A DNA stretch of 59,499 bases from Alphaproteobacteria bacterium (GCA_030066595.1 JASJBI010000057.1:104021-163519), one strand, 5' to 3'; shown: positions 16,188 to 25,640, numbered from the stretch's first letter. The notes: generated from the letters alone by a model not told the origin. Translations and numbers: made by a program.

Positions 16188-18362
16188 TCACTCGGGAATG
16201 CGCACCTGATTGTTGACGAAGGTGATCTGGTCGCCGGCAGCGGGCGACAGTTCGATCTCCGGCAGGTTGGCCAGGCTAATTTGCGGCGCGCCGGGCCCGC
16301 GCGGCGTCGTCCGCACCACTTGGCTGGGCGGCAATGGCTCGCCGTTCTTGAGGTGGTCGAACATCAGGTCCATCGCCCGGTTGAAATAGTGGTGCAGCGG
16401 GATGTAGTTCTCCGCGAACTCGATGAACAGCGCGTTGAACACGTCCAGATGCTGGGCGTTCAGGACCTCGTAGTAGCGCAGCCCGCTGCCGGCGCCCTCT
16501 TCCAGCTGGTTGAGACCGAAATAGGGACGCGAGGTGTGGTTGATCGGCAGGATCGCGTCGCTTCGGCCGGTCACGAAGATGGCCGGTTTGCCCTGCAGGT
16601 CGCCGCTCGCGCGGATCTCCTCGATCCCGTCCAGGAGCCGCCGGTGCGTGCGGCGCAAGTCGCCCGTCAAGGCCGCGCCGCTCTCCGGATTGCGGCCCGT
16701 GGCCAGCGAGCGCAGGCAGAGCGCGCCGTCGAGGTTCTGGTCCGAGATATCGCCCTCTGATTGGGATGCGGAAAGGGAGAAGGAATCCCGCAGTGCGCCA
16801 CCGGGCGAGTCGTTGTTGATCACCTCGACGCCGCCCGTCCGGGGGATGCCGTTCGAGCTGCCGAACAGCGCCGCCTCGGCCGCCGCCGGCAGGGGCGCCG
16901 GCGCGAAATCGCCGTCGACCGCCCCGAAGCTGTAGCCGCAGAGGTTCTCGGTCACCCTCGACCGGGAATAGGCATTGGCGTAGGTCACGCTGATCGCCTG
17001 GGAGACGAAGGCGGACCAGTGCGAGGGCTGCACGATGTTCTGCTCCGGCTGGATGGCGAAGTCGTCGTTGAGGATCTGCTGCGCCTCCGCCGCCTGACCG
17101 TCCTGGTCCGGCGCCGTGAGCAGGCCCTTGGCGGCGAGCGAGGCGCAGCGGGCCGCACCCAGCGCCTCGAACGGGCCGCCGGTGCCGAAGAGGTTAAAGC
17201 CGGCAGCGGCGATCGCCGGATCCAGGTTGGCGCAGCCCTGATAGACGTTCAGCGCCGTGGTGTAATCATAGAGGCTGCGGCTGTGCTCGAAGATCGGCGC
17301 GTTCGTCCCTTGCACGATCGAGAATCGCGAGTCGAACTCCGGATTGACGTTCGGTTCCGACACGGTGACGCCGTCGACCCAGTCCTCGTCGTCGAGCTCG
17401 GCCGCAAGTACGGAAGAGCCGCCGCCGTTCGATACGCTCGAGGCGATGACGATGGTGTTCTCGGGCGTGATCCGCTGGCCGCCGCCGTCGTCATCGTCGT
17501 CGTCGCCGGTCCCGAACATGCGGTTGAGGACGAAGAAGGCGAACTTGACGGACTGCAGCACGTTCTTGCCCCAGTCCGCCTCCGGGTTCTGGCGGGAATG
17601 GGCGTGCTTGAAGGCAAAGCGGTCGGACGTCGCTTCGTTGAACGCCTCGCGCTTGCTGTCGCTCAGCTTGGCCGTGAAGTTGGAGTCCTTGCCCGCCGCA
17701 TCCGCGTCGGCCCGCAGGCCGGTGATCAGATTGATCGTGTTGTCCTGCAGATCGTGCGCGCCGGTGCCCGTGCCCTTGTCCGTGTAGGCGACCGCGCATC
17801 CGTTATCGAGGCCCCACTCGCCGGCCGTGGCGATGGCGCCATAGACCCCGCGCGAGCCGGAGGAGGGGGCGGTGACGATGCAGGGCGCTTCCGGGTCGAA
17901 GCTGTCCGGCACCTGCACCATCATAGTGACGTTTTTTCTGCCCGTGCCGTTGTCGGCAAAGGCGATGAACTCGGTGCCGGGAACCAGGCCCTCGCCCAGG
18001 GTGTCTTTGCCCTGCGCGTCGATGTTCGGGCCGTAGAGCACGCCGTAGCCGCCGCCCGTGGAGAAGTCCACCAGCGCCCGATAGTTGTTGTAGATGGCCA
18101 GCGTGCGGAGCTCGGCGACCGTCGGGTTCTCCGGGTCGGCGAAGGTCGGCGCTAGGCCGGCCAGTCCGGTCTTGCCAAGTCCGCCGGTCAAGAGATCATC
18201 GGTCACGCCGTCATAGCGAGTCTCGAGGATCTCGCCGCGGATGAAGCCCGGGCGATCGTCGCCGCCGTCATCATCGTCGTCGTCGGCAAAGGCATGTGCG
18301 AACGGCGCCAGGCCGATCGCCAGGCCAAGCAAGGCAGTCAACGCGCTTGAGCGAAGCTTCAT
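16188..18362 (-). CDS. Exported 3-hydroxybutyrate-oligomer hydrolase
   Basis: A 724-residue protein that I recognise as a D-3-hydroxybutyrate oligomer hydrolase, which cleaves short PHB oligomers to monomers. The signal peptide is MKLRSSALTALLGLAIGLAP followed by FAHAFA; it is followed at once by an Asp run (ADDDDDDGGDD). Family segments include CIVTAPSSGSRGVYGAIATA, CAVAYTDKGTGTGAHDL and VIASSVSNGGGSSV, in which S311 is the probable nucleophile; HLDVFN near the end may give the His. A second Asp run (GDDDDDDGG) lies mid-protein, before IVIASS. I moved the start to 18362, where GGAGGGGG is placed correctly. Export suggests it acts outside the cytoplasm. Confidence 0.88.
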   Translation of the reverse strand: MKLRSSALTALLGLAIGLAPFAHAFADDDDDDGGDDRPGFIRGEILETRYDGVTDDLLTGGLGKTGLAGLAPTFADPENPTVAELRTLAIYNNYRALVDFSTGGGYGVLYGPNIDAQGKDTLGEGLVPGTEFIAFADNGTGRKNVTMMVQVPDSFDPEAPCIVTAPSSGSRGVYGAIATAGEWGLDNGCAVAYTDKGTGTGAHDLQDNTINLITGLRADADAAGKDSNFTAKLSDSKREAFNEATSDRFAFKHAHSRQNPEADWGKNVLQSVKFAFFVLNRMFGTGDDDDDDGGGQRITPENTIVIASSVSNGGGSSVLAAELDDEDWVDGVTVSEPNVNPEFDSRFSIVQGTNAPIFEHSRSLYDYTTALNVYQGCANLDPAIAAAGFNLFGTGGPFEALGAARCASLAAKGLLTAPDQDGQAAEAQQILNDDFAIQPEQNIVQPSHWSAFVSQAISVTYANAYSRSRVTENLCGYSFGAVDGDFAPAPLPAAAEAALFGSSNGIPRTGGVEVINNDSPGGALRDSFSLSASQSEGDISDQNLDGALCLRSLATGRNPESGAALTGDLRRTHRRLLDGIEEIRASGDLQGKPAIFVTGRSDAILPINHTSRPYFGLNQLEEGAGSGLRYYEVLNAQHLDVFNALFIEFAENYIPLHHYFNRAMDLMFDHLKNGEPLPPSQVVRTTPRGPGAPQISLANLPEIELSPAAGDQITFVNNQVRIPE

Positions 18363-18551
18363 ATTGTCCCCCTCCGTTGTGTGCGGCATCCGGATTGATG
18401 CGTTGCCTGTTCTCTGTAGGTGCGTGTTGTGTCAGGAGTGTGACGTCTGGTGCAGGCGCCCGTGACGCATGACGGATGTCTCCGGAAAAGGGAGGGTGAC
18501 GCGGATGCGCCACCCTCGAGTGGGGTCGACAGGGTTGGACAGCCGACCGAA

Positions 18552-18692
18552 TTACTTCACGAATGCGCCGCCGCGATACTCGAACTGATCGAGCGACACG
18601 GCGCCCGGACGTGCGCCCGGCGCGGCCTCTGATTGCCGCGCCAGCCCAGTCTCAAATTTCTTCCATTCCGGGTAAAAGCCCAGATAGCCCAT
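18552..18692 (-). other. Possible small gene or gene remnant (46 codons)
   Basis: A minus-strand reading frame that encodes MGYLGFYPEWKKFE and ends DQFEYRGGAFVK. The coding character (high GC at third positions, GAGGGG four bases before the ATG) is better than in its surroundings. The same frame stays open for 23 codons before the ATG (…ECESLPVARGN), so it may instead be the 3' end of a larger gene whose 5' part is lost. I do not recognise it. Confidence 0.3.
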
Positions 18693-19218
18693 GTTGCCCC
18701 TCGCCACAGGCAGGCTCTCGCACTCAATGTCGGTGCGATCGCCAAGCCGTGAGGCTATACCCTAAGTTTGTCCTAGGTCGAGAACTAGCAGGCAGTTATC
18801 GCCAAAAAGGACAGATAGTTGCGCACGAACCGGCAGTATGGTTAACAAAAGTTCCTATCTTGCCTGCTTGTCGTGGCGAGACTTCCTCTTTAAAAACACA
18901 GCACGCAATGCGCGACTCTATGCTCGCAATGGTTGAATAGCGCAATCCTTGCGGGAGTCCGTATACGGATCTTTCGAAGGTCGATCTTCCCGGGGATCGC
19001 GTGCGTCTCCGAGCGCGACAAGTGTTGCGCCGAAACGAGTCCGGCACACTAACCTATGTTAATGAGGGCTTAGTTCTGGATGTTGCGGCGCAGCTGCAGC
19101 GGGCGAGATTTCGGCCCGGGCTTTTGGCCTGCGCGCGGGCAATCGTGCCGGCAATGTCGGCAGAATACCGGCGCGCGTGGTGCCGCTCGCTCCGACTCGC
19201 TACCACTTCTCGGTCGGG
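18693..19218. other. Gene-poor, AT-richer intergenic stretch
   Basis: About 525 bases without a convincing gene. The part 18745-18950 is clearly richer in A/T than the surrounding DNA. A perfect 12-bp palindrome, TCCGTATACGGA, is at 18958-18969, and TAAC-CTAT-GTTA is at 19050-19061. Short frames here have unlikely composition. It may hold decayed sequence or regulatory DNA. Confidence 0.4.
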
Positions 19219-19539
19219 TCAGTTGCCTGGCGGCGGCTCCAGATAGCGCTCATAGACGCGCAGCCGCCTGCCCAGTGGCCGGTCGAAGGTGAAGCGCAGC
19301 GGCTCGTGGATGAACCTGTCGGCCACGCGCTCCGAGTCGCCGGACGGCATAGTAAACGGGAGGGACAGCACGTAGAACGCCGTTCCGACGATGGTGGACG
19401 CCATGCCGCCCGTCCGGGCCAGGAACATATCCACCGCCATGAGTTCGGTGCGGACGGGGTCCCGGCCGTCCTGACTCCGCGCGACGGTCGGAGCGGAAAT
19501 TAGAACCAGCCCGCTCAGCAGAAGAGAAGTCAGGCGCAT
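19219..19539 (-). CDS. Small exported protein of unknown function
   Basis: A 106-residue protein with a signal peptide (MRLTSLLLSGLVLISAPTVA). The mature part has a hydrophobic segment, GGMASTIVGTAFYVLSLPFT, then RVADRFIHEPLRFTFDRPLG. This combination resembles a group of small proteobacterial envelope proteins of unknown role. The ATG at 19539 is preceded by GGGAGGG. It stands alone on the minus strand. Confidence 0.7.
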   Translation of the reverse strand: MRLTSLLLSGLVLISAPTVARSQDGRDPVRTELMAVDMFLARTGGMASTIVGTAFYVLSLPFTMPSGDSERVADRFIHEPLRFTFDRPLGRRLRVYERYLEPPPGN

Positions 19540-19884
19540 TGAGAAGCCCTCCCCGCGTGTCAATTCCCTGCTGACGTTAACACGAAGCCTAAGCTCTCGC
19601 CATCCGGACGAAACCTGTTCCAGCTGGCGTTTCTCCGGGACCGCCAGAACCGGCGGGTTGACACGACGGTTTCGCGGTTCATTTGCCGGATCGTTGCGTG
19701 AACATCCTTGCCGTGCATTGACCTGTCATACTTTAGGCTTAGAGTCTCACCTAGGACCGACCGATGAGAGTCCCTCGACTCGGCTCGCTGCTGCGCCGTA
19801 GCGAGTAGGAGGGGGAGTCGCGCACCGACTGATCATCGGCCGCGCCGCGCTTGCGGGGTACGCGGCGGGGGCAAGGCACTTCGG
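19540..19884. other. Intergenic region between divergent genes
   Basis: This 345-bp gap separates the small exported protein from the Crp/Fnr regulator. It contains TTGACC at 19718-19723, a possible -35 element for the regulator, and a 14-codon frame at 19764-19808 (MRVPRLGSLLRRSE, stop) that might be a leader peptide. No clear -10 or operator can be fixed. The gene-proximal part is GC-rich and could fold. Confidence 0.3.
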
Positions 19885-20652
19885 ATGCACGCTGAAAGTG
19901 CTTTTGTTCGTAGGTTAAACCGGTTCGTCCAACTATCTCGGGACGAGCTGGACGGTTTGGCACGACTTCAGTCCCAGCGCCGAACACTCAAGAACGGAGC
20001 GGAGCTCTCCTGGCAGGGCCAAACCGGCCATCGCGCCCTCATCCTGCACGCCGGTTGGGCCTATACGTACAAGCTGCTGCCGGACGGGCGCCAGCAGATC
20101 CTGAACTTTTGCGTGTCCGGCGATCTGATCGGCTGGCGCAGCTCTCTGTTCCGCTCGTCCGATCAGGCGTGCACCACGATTACCTCAGCGGTCGTCAGCG
20201 AGATCCGCCCGGAGCGGGTGCGCGATACTCTGTTGCGCTGGCCGCGGCTGGCGGCGGCGATCCTGTGGAGCGTCTCGCAGGACGAGGCCATGCTGGTCGA
20301 GCATCTGGTCGACGTGGGCCGCCGGAACGCGAGCGAACGGCTTGCGCATTTGCTCCTGGAGCTGCACGAGCGGCTGGGCGTGATCGGACTGGCAACCGAG
20401 CGGGGCTTCCGCTGCCCGCTGACGCAGGATCACCTGGCCGACGCGCTTGGTCTGAGCGTGGTGCATGTGAACCGGGTGCTGCGCCGCATGCGCGAGCGCG
20501 GCCTGATGGCCTATCGCGCGGGTCGGGTGCACTTTGACGACCCTGCGGGTCTGCGCCAACTCGCTGGTTTCGACGAAGGTTATCTCGACCGGGCGGGCTG
20601 GGCCGGCGTGGTCAACCCGCTCTCCCCTCCGGACGATCCCTCCGCGATCTGA
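19885..20652 (+). CDS. Crp/Fnr family transcriptional regulator
   Basis: A 255-residue regulator with an N-terminal cyclic-nucleotide-binding-like beta-roll (residues about 20-125; GWAYTYKLLPDGRQQILNFCVSGDLIGW) and a C-terminal winged helix (CPLTQDHLADALGLSVVHVNRVLRRM, then RERGLMAYRAGRVHF). It lacks the N-terminal cysteine cluster of oxygen-sensing FNR, so it is not an FNR-type Fe-S sensor. Related proteins respond to small molecules or redox state. Its target genes are unknown; the EF-hand and BNR genes lie downstream. Confidence 0.9.
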   Translation: MHAESAFVRRLNRFVQLSRDELDGLARLQSQRRTLKNGAELSWQGQTGHRALILHAGWAYTYKLLPDGRQQILNFCVSGDLIGWRSSLFRSSDQACTTITSAVVSEIRPERVRDTLLRWPRLAAAILWSVSQDEAMLVEHLVDVGRRNASERLAHLLLELHERLGVIGLATERGFRCPLTQDHLADALGLSVVHVNRVLRRMRERGLMAYRAGRVHFDDPAGLRQLAGFDEGYLDRAGWAGVVNPLSPPDDPSAI

Positions 20653-20890
20653 CCTTTCCCAAAATCCGGCTCGGCGCGCGTCCGACCGCCGGACCGCCGT
20701 GCATTTCCACGGCGGCATTAACATGGGTTAAGGCATTGAATCGGGGGCGATCCTAACCTCGCAGTCTCGGATCGTCCTGCGACCCAGCCGACAACAGACC
20801 GGACGGGTCCGGCAGATCCGGCAAGTCGCCGGGGCAACGCAAGCCCTGCTCTGGCACCCCCCAACTTGCAACATCGAGAGAGGTAGAGAC

Positions 20891-21169
20891 ATGAGATCGC
20901 TCCGCTTTCTTCTCTTTATCGCCAGCTGTCTCGGCCTGGCTTGGCCGGTCCAAGCAGCTGAGGAATCCCCGCTTGGGTCCGGGCCCTTGACCCAAGAACA
21001 GCGCCGCCAAATGGACGCCAACAAGGACGGCGTGATCAGCAAGGAGGAATACGAAAAGCTCAGCTCCGACAGTGCGGCCTGGCAGCAGATGGATGCCGAC
21101 GGCAACGGGGTCCTCGACAAGGACGAACAGGATCGCAACACGCGCGTCGTCCCGATCCTCGTCCGCTGA
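20891..21169 (+). CDS. Exported EF-hand calcium-binding protein
   Basis: A 92-residue protein with a signal peptide (MRSLRFLLFIASCLGLAWPVQAA). The mature part contains two EF-hand loops, DANKDGVISKEE and DADGNGVLDKDE, each with Asp/Asn at positions 1, 3 and 5 and Glu at 12. This is a calmodulin-like pair in a small periplasmic or secreted protein. GAGAGAGGTAG precedes the ATG. It may buffer or sense calcium, which the nearby type II pseudopilins also need; that link is inference. Confidence 0.85.
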   Translation: MRSLRFLLFIASCLGLAWPVQAAEESPLGSGPLTQEQRRQMDANKDGVISKEEYEKLSSDSAAWQQMDADGNGVLDKDEQDRNTRVVPILVR

Positions 21170-21298
21170 CCCTGAGGTTTCCCGCACTCGAATATGCGCT
21201 GGTCGGGAGCCCGGGAGGGGTGATCGGTCGGGATCGCGCCGCGAGGCGCGACAGGCGGATCCAATTGGGCGCCGCCAGCGCGGTACGGAGGATTTGCC

Positions 21299-22897
21299 AT
21301 GCTACGGAGAAAGTTGCTGACAAGCGTCATCGCCGGCGCGCTGACCGCCTCGCTCGGCGGCGGGCTGGCCTGGGCCGATGACGATGATGACGACGGCGAT
21401 GTCGGCCCACTGGTCCAAGCCACCGGACTGAGCCCCTTTGGTCCCTTAGCAAACTGTGGTGACGACCCGGGATTTCCCGCGGGCACCAACTTCACGAATA
21501 TCGAAGTCGAGCCCTGGATCGTCGCGAACCCCAGGAACCGCAAGAACCTGGTCGCCTATTGGCAGCAGGACCGCTGGTCGAACGGCGGCGCGCGAAGCAA
21601 CGTCGCGGGCGTCAGCTTCGACCGCGGCGAAACCTGGGAGATCGTGGTCGTTCCCGACATCACCGAATGCGCCGGCGGGGACTTTGACCGGGCCTCCGAT
21701 CCCTGGCTCGACTTCAGCCCCGACGGGACCCTGCATCAGATGAGCTTGGTGTTCGACAACGCGACGGGACCGAGCCCGTTCGGCACCCAGCGCAACGGGA
21801 TGGCCACCAGCAAGTCGACCGACGGTGGCCTGACCTGGTCGCCGCTGATTCTGCTGATCGACGAGAACGACGCCACGGCGCTCAACGACAAGAACACGAT
21901 GACCGCCGACCCGCAGGACTCGAACCTGGTTTACGCGGTCTGGGACCGCCTGGACGTGACCCCGCAGGAACCGCTCTGCGCTACGCTGGGTGGTTTCGAG
22001 GGTCGCACCTTGCTGGCCCGGACGACGAACGGTGGCGACAGCTATCTTCCAGCCACCGAGATCTTCGACCCGGGTTGCGTCAACCAGACCATCGGCAATC
22101 AGATCGTGGTGCTGCCGGACGGAACGCTGGTCAACTTCTTCAATGAGATCATCAACTTCCTGTCCATCGATCCGATCACGCCGAACCCGGACCCGCCCTT
22201 CAATCTGGCCTTGATCCGCTCTACCGACAAGGGCGCGAACTGGGAGAGCACGTCGACCAAGATCGACTTCATCCTGTCATCGAGTGTCAACACGCCCGAC
22301 ACGGGGGAGGCGGTGCGCGACGCCAACATCATCTTCGACGTCGCGGTGGATCCCAAGAACGGCACCCTCTACGCGGTCTGGCAGGACAGCCGCTTTACCG
22401 GCTTCGACCAGATCGCCTACGCGGTGTCGAAGGATGGCGGCGACACCTGGTCGCCAACGGTCCGGATCAACCAGACGCCGGCCACGCCCGCGAACCCGCT
22501 GCGCCAGCAGGCGTTCATCCCGTCGGTCGAGGTGACGCGAAGCGGCGCCGTTGCGATCACCTACTATGACTTCCGCAACGACGAAGACGGGACCCGCGAG
22601 CTCGCGGACCACTTCATGATCATTTGCGAGGACGACGACGACTGCGATGACCCGGACGAGTTCGAGGAGGAGATCCGTCTCACCAACGAGTCCTTCGACT
22701 ATCGAGAAGCTGCGCAGACCGGTGGCGGCTTATTTCTCGGCGACTATGTCGGGCTGGAAGCCTCGCGCAGCGACTTCCTGACCTTCTTCCAGCAATCCTT
22801 CCCGGTCAAGGACGCGGACGGCTTCTTCCGGCGCGTAAACGAAGAGGCGGAAGGGGCGGATGACGACGACGATGACGACGACGACGGCCAGAGCTGA
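21299..22897 (+). CDS. Secreted BNR-repeat (sialidase-like fold) protein with Asp tracts
   Basis: A 532-residue protein with a signal peptide (MLRRKLLTSVIAGALTASLG... ending WA) followed directly by DDDDDDGD. At least five Asp-box/BNR motifs of the S-x-D-x-G-x-T-W type are visible (SFDRGETW, STDGGLTW, TTNGGDSY, STDKGANW, SKDGGDTW), so it forms a sialidase-like beta-propeller. Glycosidase function is not proven: the catalytic Arg triad and Asp could not be placed. The C-terminus ends in nine Asp residues before GQS. The position just before the type II secretion genes and the Asp tracts make it a candidate secreted substrate. Confidence 0.85.
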   Translation: MLRRKLLTSVIAGALTASLGGGLAWADDDDDDGDVGPLVQATGLSPFGPLANCGDDPGFPAGTNFTNIEVEPWIVANPRNRKNLVAYWQQDRWSNGGARSNVAGVSFDRGETWEIVVVPDITECAGGDFDRASDPWLDFSPDGTLHQMSLVFDNATGPSPFGTQRNGMATSKSTDGGLTWSPLILLIDENDATALNDKNTMTADPQDSNLVYAVWDRLDVTPQEPLCATLGGFEGRTLLARTTNGGDSYLPATEIFDPGCVNQTIGNQIVVLPDGTLVNFFNEIINFLSIDPITPNPDPPFNLALIRSTDKGANWESTSTKIDFILSSSVNTPDTGEAVRDANIIFDVAVDPKNGTLYAVWQDSRFTGFDQIAYAVSKDGGDTWSPTVRINQTPATPANPLRQQAFIPSVEVTRSGAVAITYYDFRNDEDGTRELADHFMIICEDDDDCDDPDEFEEEIRLTNESFDYREAAQTGGGLFLGDYVGLEASRSDFLTFFQQSFPVKDADGFFRRVNEEAEGADDDDDDDDDGQS

Positions 22898-22979
22898 GCG
22901 CCGTAGTCCGTGATGGTCATCGACACTGATGTCGCCGTGCTGGTGTGATCCAGCCCACCGGCGGCCGTGACAAACCTCG

Positions 22980-23009
22980 ATCCCCGCCGCGCACCGCCGC
23001 GGCGGGGAT
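22980..23009 (+). terminator. Hairpin after the BNR gene
   Basis: ATCCCCGCCGCG at 22980-22991 pairs perfectly with CGCGGCGGGGAT at 22998-23009 over a six-base loop, followed by TTCC. It probably ends the BNR transcript before the type II secretion operon. Confidence 0.6.
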
Positions 23010-23109
23010 TTCCTGCGCGCGAGCCTTTGCCGTGGTTCCGCGCCCTGAGCCGGCCTCGCCGGTTCGCCCGGACCGCCCCCCACAACGGAGCTCTGGTATA
23101 AGGTCCCGC

Positions 23110-23868
23110 ATGCCCGATCACTCGGCCATCGAACTGCTGGCGCCGCTGATCCTGGCCCCCGTCTTCGGCAGCTTCATCGGCGTGCTCATCCTCCGGCTGC
23201 CGCAGGACCGGCCGCTGGCCTGGGCCCGGTCCGCCTGCCCCCATTGCGGCCACCGGCTCGGTCCGCGAGATCTCGTTCCGCTGCTGAGCTGGATCCTCAG
23301 TCGCGGGCGCTGCCGCTACTGCGCCGCATCCCTGGGCGCGTTCTATCCCGCCATCGAGCTGGCGGCGTTGGGTGTGGCGCTCTGGGCCGCGTCGGTTCTC
23401 ACCGGCTGGCTGTTGTGGGCGAGCTGTGCCTTGGGCTGGACGCTGCTGGCGCTGGCGGTGATCGATCAACGGCACATGTTTCTGCCGAACGCGCTGACCC
23501 TGCCGCTGATCCCGGCCGGCCTGATGGCGGCCTATTTCGTCGATCCTGCCCTGTTGTTGGACCATGCGGTCGGGGCAGTTGCGGGCTTCGCGGTCTTTGC
23601 CTTGATCGGTTGGATCTACGAGAGCCTGCGCGGACGCAAGGGGCTCGGGCTCGGGGATGCCAAGCTGCTGGCCGCCGCCGGCGCCTGGGTCTCGTGGCAG
23701 GGGTTGCCGACCGTCGTGCTCTGGGGATCCCTGATCCTCTTGCTCGTCGCGCTGGTCCGCGGGCTCTTGACCCGCTCGCTGTCGCCCGCGGACAAGCTGC
23801 CCTTCGGCCCGTCGCTCTGTTTCGGGATCTGGCTGGTCTGGCTTTACGGCCCGGCCATCTTGATTTGA
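23110..23868 (+). CDS. gspO: Prepilin peptidase / N-methyltransferase (GspO)
   Basis: A 252-residue polytopic inner-membrane aspartic protease (A24) that cleaves and N-methylates pseudopilins. It has the cytoplasmic zinc site C43-x2-C46 ... C68-x2-C71 (CPHC, CRYC). The two catalytic aspartates are in VIDQRHMFLPNALTLPL and GLGLGDAKLLAAAGAW. The frame is open upstream, but the ATG at 23110 begins the hydrophobic leader expected for the family. It is the first gene of the type II secretion locus; its substrates GspG, H, I, J and K are encoded downstream. Confidence 0.93.
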   Translation: MPDHSAIELLAPLILAPVFGSFIGVLILRLPQDRPLAWARSACPHCGHRLGPRDLVPLLSWILSRGRCRYCAASLGAFYPAIELAALGVALWAASVLTGWLLWASCALGWTLLALAVIDQRHMFLPNALTLPLIPAGLMAAYFVDPALLLDHAVGAVAGFAVFALIGWIYESLRGRKGLGLGDAKLLAAAGAWVSWQGLPTVVLWGSLILLLVALVRGLLTRSLSPADKLPFGPSLCFGIWLVWLYGPAILI

Positions 23869-23929
23869 AGATTCCTGTTGGAAACATGGCGATCTGGTAT
23901 TCTGCCCCGCAGCACCGAAAGTGAGCCGC

Positions 23930-25636
23930 ATGTTGCAGATTCCGCAAGACGAACAGGCTGTCGCGAGCGAGCTCGGCACGCTGCTGACCGATACCGGGAA
24001 GCTCAAGCCACCGGATCTGGAACGCGCCGTCCGGTTGCAAAGCGAGACCCACGAGCGCATCAACGTGATCCTGACCAAGCTGGGTCTGGTCAGCGAGTCC
24101 GACATGGCGGAGGCGCTGGGGCACTACCTCGGCCTGCCCGTGGTCGAGAGCGGCGACTATCCGTCCGAGCCCGTCCTCGAGGGGCGGGTCGGCGCCCGCT
24201 TTCTGAAGGAGCATCGCATCATTCCGTTGGCCGATACCCCGGATGGCATCGTCCTGGCGATGGCCGATCCCTTGGACAGATACGCCCTGGATGCGGTGCG
24301 GCTGGCCACCGATCGCGCAATCCTGCCGCAAGTCGGCGTCCCCGCGGATATCGAGGCGGTGTACGAACGCCTCTACGAGAAGGCCGCGGGCGACACGGAA
24401 CAGGTGCTGGACGAGGCTGTCGGCGAGGACGACGACGGGACCGAGGCGGATATCGAGCGCCTCAAGGATATCGCCAGCGAGGCGCCGGTGATCCGGCTGG
24501 TCAACCGTCTGATCACCAAGGCCGTGGAAATGCGGGCCTCCGACATCCATATCGAGCCGTTCGAACGCAGCCTGCGGGTGCGCTACCGGATCGACGGCGC
24601 GCTCAGGGACATGGAGATGCCGCCGCCCCGTGTGCGCGCGGCGGTGACCTCGCGCATCAAGCTGCTGGCCAAGCTCAACATCGCCGAGACGCGCCTGCCG
24701 CAGGACGGGCGCATCCGGCTGGCCACCCGCGGCAAGGAGATCGATCTGCGGGTCTCCTGCGTGCCCACCATGCATGGCGAGAGCATCGTTCTCCGCGTGC
24801 TCGACCGGGGCAGCGTCTCGCTCGATTTCGCCGCGCTCGGCTTCGAGGATTACACCTTGGACACCTACCTCACGGTACTGGACCAGCCCACCGGCGTGCT
24901 GCTGGTGACGGGGCCGACCGGCAGCGGCAAAACCACCACGCTGTACACCTCGCTGCTGCGGCTCAACACCGGCGACCGCAAGATCCTGACCGTGGAGGAT
25001 CCGGTCGAGTACCAGCTCGAGGGGATCAACCAGGTCCAGGTCAAGCCCAAGATCGGGCTGAGCTTCGCCAACGCGCTGCGCTCCCTGCTGCGGCACGATC
25101 CCGACGTGATCATGATCGGCGAGATCCGGGATCTCGAGACCGCCGAGATCGCCGTGCAGGCGGCGCTCACGGGCCACAAGGTGTTGTCGACCTTGCACAC
25201 CAACGACGCGGCCAGCACGGTCACCCGTCTGCTCGACATGGGCGTCGAGGACTATCTCGTCACCTCGACGCTGAACGGGATCGTGGCCCAACGCCTGGTG
25301 CGCGCCCTCTGTCCGGACTGCCGGGAGCCGCAGCCGCCGCTGCCCGAGCTGGTCGATCAGCTCAAGCTCGACGCCGGCAGCGCGATGAACTTCCACAAGC
25401 CGGTGGGTTGCCCGTCCTGCACCGGGACCGGGTATCTCGGGCGCACCACCATCCACGAGATCCTGGTGCTGACGGACGAAGTCCGGCGGCTGATCCTGCG
25501 ACGGGCCGAGGCGCGCGAGATCGAGCGCGCGGCCGTGGCGGAAGGCATGGCGACCATGTATCGCAACGGCGTCGCCAAGGCTGCCGCCGGTTTGACGACC
25601 ATCGAGGAGGTCCTGCGGGTCACCCGGGACGCCTGA
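23930..25636 (+). CDS. gspE: Type II secretion ATPase GspE
   Basis: A 568-residue cytoplasmic hexameric ATPase that powers the pseudopilus. An N-terminal MshEN-type domain (residues about 5-150, with LGLPVVESGDYPSEPV) is followed by the ATPase: Walker A GPTGSGKTTTLY near residue 330, the Asp box ILTVEDPVEYQLEGINQVQV, Walker B VIMIGEIRD and the His box LSTLHTNDA. A tetracysteine zinc motif (CPDC ... CPSC) follows. The start may be the ATG at 23930 or a GTG nine bases upstream; AGTGAG supports the ATG slightly. It lies 61 bases after gspO. Confidence 0.96.
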   Translation: MLQIPQDEQAVASELGTLLTDTGKLKPPDLERAVRLQSETHERINVILTKLGLVSESDMAEALGHYLGLPVVESGDYPSEPVLEGRVGARFLKEHRIIPLADTPDGIVLAMADPLDRYALDAVRLATDRAILPQVGVPADIEAVYERLYEKAAGDTEQVLDEAVGEDDDGTEADIERLKDIASEAPVIRLVNRLITKAVEMRASDIHIEPFERSLRVRYRIDGALRDMEMPPPRVRAAVTSRIKLLAKLNIAETRLPQDGRIRLATRGKEIDLRVSCVPTMHGESIVLRVLDRGSVSLDFAALGFEDYTLDTYLTVLDQPTGVLLVTGPTGSGKTTTLYTSLLRLNTGDRKILTVEDPVEYQLEGINQVQVKPKIGLSFANALRSLLRHDPDVIMIGEIRDLETAEIAVQAALTGHKVLSTLHTNDAASTVTRLLDMGVEDYLVTSTLNGIVAQRLVRALCPDCREPQPPLPELVDQLKLDAGSAMNFHKPVGCPSCTGTGYLGRTTIHEILVLTDEVRRLILRRAEAREIERAAVAEGMATMYRNGVAKAAAGLTTIEEVLRVTRDA

Positions 25637-25640
25637 GCCC

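Noticed and set aside
17490..17510. GAC/GAT trinucleotide runs as a possible tandem repeat or CRISPR-like array
   Set aside because: They encode in-frame Asp tracts of exported proteins and have no repeat-spacer structure.
18796..19047. An 83-codon minus-strand frame in the gene-poor stretch
   Set aside because: Codon composition differs from all nearby genes, there is no ribosome site and no recognisable product.
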